DNA of 64,000 bases from Myrica gale. Its lineage: Eukaryota; Streptophyta; Magnoliopsida; Fagales; Myricaceae. Positions 57,491 through 64,000 of the stretch are shown here, piece after piece. The notes under the pieces are model-generated. The model had not been told where the DNA came from. It did no database searches and saw only the letters and a program-made list of their open reading frames with translations. The stretch covers positions 18,191,271-18,255,270 of the forward strand of contig OZ005608.1 of the NCBI GenBank assembly GCA_963930655.1. The letters are read 5' to 3'. The position numbers and the translations under genes are program-made. Every line of letters begins with the position of its first letter. Position 1 is the stretch's first letter.

Positions 57491-58768
57491 TGTTGGAATC
57501 TCGGGATCGGCACAGCGGAAGATAGGATCGTTGAAATCAGAGCAGCCTAAGCGTTCTGCCTCCTTCAGATCCACGCACACAGGTTTGAGAGAGAAAGAAA
57601 GAAGAGAGAGAAACTCTCTTTCATGAATTTCGTTAGAAAAAAAATTCTCTCTTTCTCAACTGATTTCTGAGCTATTTATAATGGCTGACTCAGAACTCAA
57701 CTGTGCTATAGCGTGGGATCTTTAGGGATCTCAAATCTCGGTCGTAGGATCATCATGAAAAGCTATTTTTCATTAACCCCCTTATATTCTGTAATCCGAA
57801 TTTATAGGCTTTTACAAATTGTGATCATGTTCATTAACATATCACAATTGACCCCCGAGATAATGAGACTGTTTTTGTGAAATCTCCTTTGGTAACAATT
57901 ATATGCTTATTTATCCTTCCACCATACTATATTTCACATGAGCTAATAGGATTGAAATAATATCACCGATTAAGTCTCTAGCTCATATAATTTTTAATTC
58001 TTAGTCTGTGCCTAGTTGGACTTCCAAAACTTTTCGAAATTTTTTTTCGCAAATATTTACTTATAAGTAAAACTCGTCAAAACACTTTTCACAAAATCTC
58101 GTTGCAGCGTGTTTACAGGAGTCCAACAATATACAGACAAAATGAATATACTGCCTCATCAAGAGACTGGTGGATTCCATATTGAGCAATTATACAAATT
58201 CACTTGCTATGCACAAGGCCCAACATTATCTGGAATATTTGATCTACGAAGATCATCACCAAATGACTCAGTCAAAGCACAAGCACACAACAAGTAAATC
58301 TGCATAACTATCTTAGGTCTAAAGACAACATAAGCTAATTGTGCTGAATACCGTTCTCTACATCAGTGATCATTTCCAGAAGGTATTCATAGTTGATCTC
58401 ATTCAGTGCATGTACTCTTACATTGCACCCACTCGTCTGCTTAATGTCACCACCTCAATGACGGAGTCCATCATTCTATCTTTTAGAGGCACAACGAGTG
58501 TAGACCTATTTGTACATTATCTTGTACCTCGATCTAGAACAAAGTGAGTCAACAAGGATCCGTAAAGCCATACTCCCCGTCTCCGATTCATTAATCATTG
58601 GCTTGACTTTTCTACAATGTTGCTCAACTATATGACATCTATGTCATTGCAAATATGACATCTTATGTCATTGCATGTACCCAAAGTAATATACAAGTGA
58701 TTAAAAAATAATAATAATTATCTCATAATTATGCAAAATGATTGATTTTTTAGTGCATACATCTAACA
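57491..58768 (-). repeat. 3' LTR of the copia element
   Basis: 1278 bp from TGTTGGAATCTCGGG to CATCTAACA on the plus strand. A polypurine tract (GCAAGTGAGAGA on the minus strand) touches its inner edge at about 58769-58783. The first right-hand base of coding (RNase H end, MSDWY) lies 15 bp further on. A TATA-like TTATAAAT lies near 57673-57680 on the minus strand. Confidence 0.75.
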
Positions 58769-58783
58769 ATCTCTCACTTGCAC

Positions 58784-59197
58784 TCAATACCAATCGGACA
58801 TGTACTTGATACCCATAGACTCTAAATGTTTCTCAAACACTCTCTGAGTCAACGGTTTAGTGAACGGGTCTGCGATGTTATCAGCTGATGCTATTTTAGT
58901 CATCACTACATCACCTCGGTTCACAATTTCACGAATAAGATGAAATTTTCTTTCTATGTGTTTTGTCCTTTGATGAGCCCTAGGTTCCACCGCCTGTACT
59001 ATAGCACCATTGTTGTCACAAAAAATGGTGATCGGGGACTCGATCGAAGGGACAACTTCAAGCTCTTGTATGAATTTATGTATCCACACAGCTTCCTTTG
59101 CAGATTCGCTGGCAGCAACATATTCAATAGTGGAGTCAGTAGTGGTGTTCTGCTTTAAACTTCTCCAACTCACTGCTCCTTTACGCAATGTAAACAC
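58784..59197 (-). pseudogene. RNase H region of the copia element
   Basis: Wording such as AASESAKEAVWIHKFIQELE, FCDNNGAIVQAVEPRAHQRT and KHIERKFHLIREIVNRGDV, ending KYMSDWY, identifies the C-terminal copia RNase H. This enzyme removes RNA during reverse transcription. Confidence 0.85.
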
Positions 59198-59343
59198 AAA
59201 TCCAGATGTAGATCTCTATCATCAATATCTGATTGAAAATCTGAATCTGTGTATCCCTGGACAATTAGCATATCCTCTCCACCACACACTAGACAATAGT
59301 GTTTGGTCCTTCTCAAGTATTTGAGAATATGCTTAACCGCTGT

Positions 59344-60087
59344 CTAGTGCTCAGGGCCTGGGTCTAACTGATATCTACTCACAACACTAACTGCATGACT
59401 GATATCTGGCCTTGTACAGAGCATAGCATACATGAGGCTTCCTACAACCAAAGCATAAGGAAACTTCCTCATCTTATCTCTCTCTTCCTGTGTCTTGGGA
59501 GACATCGTCTTAGAGAGATTAATATTATGCCTAAAGGGCAAGAACCCTTTTTTGGCATCCTGCATGTTGTACCGCACCAATATCTTGTCAATGTAGTGGG
59601 CTTGTGAAAGTCCTAAAAGCCTCTTTTCTCGGTTTCTAAACACTTTGATTCCGAGAATGTAGGATGCTTCCCCGAGGTCTTTTATTGAAAAATGGTTCGC
59701 TAACCATACTTTCACTGATGACATTGCACCGATGTCATTCCCCTTGAGTAGAATATCATCAACATATAGAATACAAAATATTACTGAACTCCCACTAATC
59801 CTTTTGTAAACACAAGATTCATCTATGTTTTGTGAGAAACCGAACGATTTGATCATCTCATCAAAACAGATGTTCCAACAACGTGATGCTTGTTTTAGTC
59901 CATAAATTGACCTGTTCAGTTTGCACACTTTAGATTCTTGTCCAAAAGAAAGGAAACCTTCAGGTTGTTCCATATAAATCTCCTCTTGGATGTACCTATT
60001 CAGAAATGCGGTTTTCACATCCATCTGCCAGATCTCATAATCATAATAAACGGCAATTGACAATAGGATTCTAATGGACTTCATCAT
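59344..60087 (-). pseudogene. Reverse transcriptase region of the copia element
   Basis: One long frame with QMDVKTAFLNRYIQEEIYME, NRSIYGLKQASRCWNICFDE, the catalytic box FCILYVDDILLKGND and KDLGEASYILGIKVFRNREK. The YVDD motif is present. It ends in the AVVGSLMYAMLCTRPDI-type start of RNase H. Confidence 0.88.
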
Positions 60088-60410
60088 AGCTACTGGTGAA
60101 AAGGTTTCCTCATAGTCAATACCATGTGTTTGAGTATAACCTTTCGCAACCAGTCTAGCTTTGAAGGTCTCTACCTCTCCACTAGGTCCTCGTTTTCTTT
60201 TGAATACTCATTTACAACCTATAGGCTTTATGCCTTTTGGTCGATCAACAAGGGTCCAGACCTCATTGGAGTACATGGAGTCCATTTTCGATTCCTTCTC
60301 TATCTTTCAGTGTGCTGCATCATTGTCACTAACAGCCTCTTGGTAGGTATATGGATCATCATTCAATCCCTCTGATTGCATTTGACTAATCTTATTTATC
60401 AAAGTATATC

Positions 60411-62168
60411 TTACTGGAGGCTTATGAATTTTTTTCCGCGTCGAGGCTCTTGAGTTCTGAACTCTTCATACTCAACTGTGGGTTCAGTTATATCCCTTTC
60501 ATCATCAATCTTATATGTCATAGTTTCTGGTTCAGTTGACTGTTCGTCAAGAACAATCTTGTTTTTCCCATCACTTAGCTTGTACTCATCTTCTAGGAAT
60601 ATCGCATTACTACTTACAATTACATTTTGATCCTTTTGGTTATAAAAGAAATAACCAGATGATCTTTTGGCGTGACCCACAAACAAACATTTTTCAGTCC
60701 TTGACCCTAGCTTCTCCACATCAAACCTTTTAACGTGAGCTGGACATCCTCATACTCTAAAATGTTTCAGACTTGGCTTTTTGCCAGTCCATAACTCATA
60801 TGAAGTATTAAGAATTAACTTAGTGGGTATCTTGTTTAGAATATAAACAACTGTCTCTAAGGCATAACCCCGAAAATAAACAGGTAATTGTGACATGTTC
60901 ATCATTGACCAAACCATATCTAATAGTGTTCGATTTCTTCTTTCTGCAACACCATTATGTTGTGGCGTAGCATGGGGAGTCAATTAAGATATGATGTCTT
61001 TCTCTCTGAGATGAGATTGAACATCTCCGGAGAGATATTCACCTCCTATATCAAACCGAAGTATCTTAATACTCCTTTCCAGCTGATTCTCAACTTCACT
61101 CTGAAATTCTTTGAACTTTTCAAAGGATTCAGACTTGTGTCTCATCAGGTATAGATAACCATACCTGAATAATCATCAGTATGAGAATCCTCATCTGGCA
61201 ATGTGGTTAAAAGGACCACATACATCAGTATGAATTAACTCTAACAACTCTGTGGCTCTATTTCCTTTTCCTCTAAAAGGATTCTTGGTCGTCTTTCCTT
61301 GCAATCAAGGCTCGCAAATTGAGTATGACTCAACCTTCACAAGGTCTAATGGCCCATCCCTTACTAATCTATTGATCCTATCAAGATTAGCATGACCAAG
61401 TCTTAGATGCCAGAAGTAAGTGGGATTGATATCCCTCTTCCTCTTGAGAGTTTTCATACTGGTATCTGCATCATTCTCTATATTATTCACAGAGTCTACA
61501 ACATTTTCCAAAATATAAAGACCATTTATCATAGTACCAGAAGCAATAAAAAGATTGTGAAACTTAGTAACAAGTTTAGTATTAAAGACAATAGAATATC
61601 CAGATATTCCAAGTTTTGAAACAGAAATTAAGTTTCTACGACATTCTGGTACGTATAGACAATCTTCCAAAAGTAAAACTTTATTACGTTGTAGACTTAG
61701 GTGAAAAGTTCCTATGGCAGTCGCTGCAACACTTGCAGTCGTCCCCATCTTTAGGATGACTTCCCCTTCCTCTAGTCTCCGGGTTTCTTTAAACCCCTGC
61801 AACATATTGTAGATATGAGACGTTGTGCCTGAATCGGCACACCATGACTTTAATGGACAATCTACTAAATTCATTTCAATGACAAGCATACCTTCAGAAG
61901 GCTTCTTTTGCTTCAAAGAAGCAAGATACACGCGACAATTCCTTCTCCAATGACCTGGTTTACTGCACTGGAAACAATTTCCTTTAGCCTTCTTATCCGG
62001 CTTACTCTTGTCCTCCTTCTTTGCCTTTGAGCTAGGCTGAGACCTCTTCTTCTTCGTAAATTTCTTCCCTTTAGGCTTGAATCCGGAGGGAGAACTGACT
62101 TTTGGCTTGTCCATTATCATCAGAGAACCTTTCTCCTTTTTGATAAGCTCTCCAGCTGCTTGCAACAT
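60411..62168 (-). pseudogene. Integrase, protease and zinc-knuckle region of the copia element
   Basis: 61305-62168 carries a basic stretch, a CCHC knuckle (CFQCSKPGHWRRNC), the protease site CADSGTTSHIYN and the pre-integrase motif HLRLGHANLDRINRLVRDG. Integrase core and C-terminal pieces lie between 60411 and 60983 (ATPQHNGVAERRNRTLLDMV, VVYILNKIPTK, GKKPSLKHFRV, SRTEKCLFVGHAKRSSGYFF). The region is broken at a few points. Confidence 0.82.
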
Positions 62169-62177
62169 ATAGAGCAG

Positions 62178-62732
62178 CTATGACAAAGTCACTGTCATCT
62201 TGTTCAAATTATAGTTTAGTATGAACTGACTGAACGACTCTGGTAAAGATGCTAACATCGCTCCAATCTTGGTCTCACCATCCATTTCTGCACCAAGTGT
62301 CTCCAGTTCTATGATGAAAGATATCATCTTCAGGACATGTTCCCGAACTGGAGCACCTTCCACTATTTTGGTAATCATCAGCATTTTCATAACTTGCTGG
62401 CGTGAAGAATGACTCTGCTCTCCGAATAGCTCTTGGAAATATCCCAATATCTCTTTAGTTGTCGCTATGCCCTCGCATTGCTTTTGCAGTAAGTTGGACA
62501 TAGACGCCAACATATAACAACGAGCTATATTGTCTGCCTCATGCCATTTCTCAAAAGCAACTCTTTGTTCTTGAGTAGCATCGGCTAAGGCAAGCTGAGG
62601 AGTCTCGTCTTTAAGGACATGAGCAATTTTATCCACAGTGAGTACTATCATAAGATTTCTCTTCCAATCATGGAAGTTTGGCCCAGTCAATTTGTTATCA
62701 TCTAGGATTCTAGATATTGGGTTAGGCATCAT
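62178..62732 (-). pseudogene. gag of the copia element
   Basis: A frame from MMPNPISRILDDNKLTGPNF (M at about 62732) through HDWKRNLMIVLTVDKIAHVL and FGEQSHSSRQQVMKMLMITK to MLASLPESFSQFILNYNLNK, the UBN2-type copia gag. The chosen start follows a TATATTTGCAG acceptor-like site at about 62742, so a spliced leader is plausible; an upstream in-frame ATG at 62762 lies before it. Confidence 0.8.
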
Positions 62733-62762
62733 GAATCTGCAAATATAAGAAAGAAAATTCAC

Positions 62763-64000
62763 AAGTATATTAACACTCCATTAGCATAGGGTTTCTAATA
62801 GCTAATGGTACCTCCCACTGAATCACAACAACCAAATGAAAAAGCAAAATATAACATTTATATTCAGTGTTTGCAGTGGGTATCAAGAACTTTCAACTTA
62901 TGTGCACATAATCCTATTTTAGTAATCATGACACAACTTATAAAATCAAGTAGCATCTATTTATCATGATCACATCACATGTTGTATATCAAACATATAC
63001 AAATTTCATGATTCTTGATATTTCTTTTGGCCACCAATATAAACACCATATTCACTATTTTAGTGGACGCATTTATCTGGTTAAGTGCAACCATCGTCTA
63101 AATGACATGTAATTTTGTAATGGGTCGGCATTGCTATTTTAGTCAACACTTCCCACCACTCATACACTCACTTATATCATAAGCAGTATCGAGGACAAAT
63201 TATAAAATCAAGAATTGGCCAGTGACTATTTTAGTTTGAACCAATCATCAATCAAATAAAATTCCCAAATACCAACAATGGAAGGCCATGAGATTTAAAT
63301 TTCTTGTAAAATAATCTCATTTAACACTTATATTAAACCGAGTTGACCCGTTGACCCACCGGTCCAAGTCGAACCCGGTCGGTGGTGGGTATCGGTTCGG
63401 GGTCATAACGGGACCGGATCCGGGTTGTGGTCCGGGTCGAACCCTAGGCCCAAGACCCACATGGGCTGCAATGGCCCAGATCTCATCTGGCCATAAGCTG
63501 GCCCAACAGGGCCCGGCCCGTGCGTTCACCCTCTACCCTTCTTCTTTTTTTAATGGACCCAGCCCAACTATTGGGCTGGGCCATTGGGTCGTGGGCCTAT
63601 TGCCCTATCTGAGGCCCAAACGTGCGACCCGGGGCATCTCATGCCCAGGGCCCCGTTTGGCCCCTAAGGGCAAGGGCTTGCGCCCAGCAGCGCTGCTAGC
63701 CGTGGCTGGCCGTGCCTCGCCACCCCGAGGCCGGTGCGACGTCAGCCAACCTTTGGCCGGCCACCTCTCGGCCTGAGATGGCCTTGGGAGGCAGTGGGGA
63801 GGCCGAAAGGCCTCATCCCCCATCCAAGCCCGTGTACCCATCTCGAGGTACACCATGGCAGCAGCCTCCAGGCCAAGCGGTGCCGCTTCTGTGTCCGCCT
63901 GGGACCACCAGCCGTGGTCCTCGGCCTGTTGAGCCACCACCGGCCGCTGGTGGTGGCCGACTTGGAGAGCACGAAAGTGCTCTCTCTCTCTTTCGTGCGT
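62763..64000 (-). other. Leader of the copia element, with a GC-rich outer part
   Basis: 62763-63310 is AT-rich. From 63340 to the window end the sequence becomes strongly GC-rich with GGCCCAxxxGGGCC-type inverted words and CCGGxxxxGGTGG repeats. Several long frames occur on both strands there (for example 63605-63940 minus), but they look like by-products of the composition. Being between gag and the unseen 5' LTR, this is most simply the untranslated leader. Confidence 0.5.

Larger units (their letters stand above)
57491..64000 (-). mobile_element. Ty1/copia element, right part beyond the window
   Basis: The minus-strand element has its 3' LTR at 57491-58768, then, moving right, RNase H (about 58784-59197), RT (about 59344-60087), integrase (about 60411-61300), protease and zinc knuckle (about 61305-62168), gag (about 62178-62732), a leader (62733-63300) and a GC-rich leader (63317 on). 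All domains of an autonomous copia are recognisable in the right order. It is broken by about half a dozen interruptions. The 5' LTR is not in view, so age and target duplication cannot be read. It lies just upstream of the NPSN exons and may have split that gene. Confidence 0.85.

Noticed and set aside
57491-58128. A separate 638-bp solo LTR ending GTCCAACA
   Set aside because: No target duplication at 58129 and no second boundary. The longer LTR to 58768, next to a polypurine tract, explains it better.
58109-58547. Plus-strand frames of 60-68 codons
   Set aside because: They lie inside the LTR at 57491-58768 and are best explained as LTR sequence.
63351-63972. Overlapping long frames on both strands
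   Set aside because: High GC content makes stop codons rare; no domain or homology is recognisable and the position is a retroelement leader.

Overview
The window looks like a gene-poor, transposon-saturated stretch of a flowering-plant nuclear genome, probably a eudicot. Reasons: AT-rich intergenic DNA; plant-type Ty1/copia and Ty3/gypsy elements primed at TGGTATCAGAGC-like sites; CACTA (En/Spm) transposons; TRIMs; a PORR-domain fragment, a domain known from plant organelle RNA-splicing proteins; and exons of a Novel Plant SNARE gene. I found no bacterial-style gene, rRNA, tRNA or CRISPR array. The species cannot be named from this sequence alone.

Layout. 1-3953: a SIRE-like copia copy on the minus strand, arranged internal-LTR-internal around one LTR (219-1691). 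3954-7929: an old, badly broken Tork-like copia on the plus strand. 7930-11440: decayed transposase-like sequence split by a CACTA transposon (8558-10883, TSD TCA). 11441-14155: plain AT-rich spacer. 14559-15242: the one intact host gene, a single-exon Cys/Ser/Arg-rich protein of unknown function. 16054-17545: a decayed paralogous segment, matched by 44500-53270. 17672-19036: a Mutator-like element with about 150-bp terminal inverted repeats carrying a captured PORR-domain fragment. 20751-32660: a decayed TNP2-type CACTA relic, itself hit by a pol-deleted gypsy element (20833-24891, TSD GATAT) and by a solo LTR (28957-30205, TSD TTTAC).

34176-34455: a complete 280-bp TRIM (TSD CCCTT). 34627-35885: an inverted second copy of the solo LTR. 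36379-40491: a gypsy LTR fragment interrupted by a 3.6-kb solo LTR (TSD CTTCG). 43012-43848: a composite TRIM-like element. 44718-52716: a young SIRE-like element with near-identical LTRs and TSD ATAGC; it has gag and an accessory ORF but little pol. 54321-55020: a CACTA terminus built of palindromic repeats. 56214-57405: exons of a broken NPSN SNARE gene. 57491 to past the window end: a copia element on the minus strand.

How parts work together. The host gene seems to act alone. The rest is a layered history of insertions, most of them dated relative to one another by nesting and target-site duplications. The most intriguing pattern is in the promoters (U3) of two related SIRE-like LTR families. 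Both carry GTCGAC-core palindromes (GTGTCGACAC in one, CGGTCGACCG in the other) set mainly in pairs 20-22 bp apart, two helical turns, just upstream of the TATA box.
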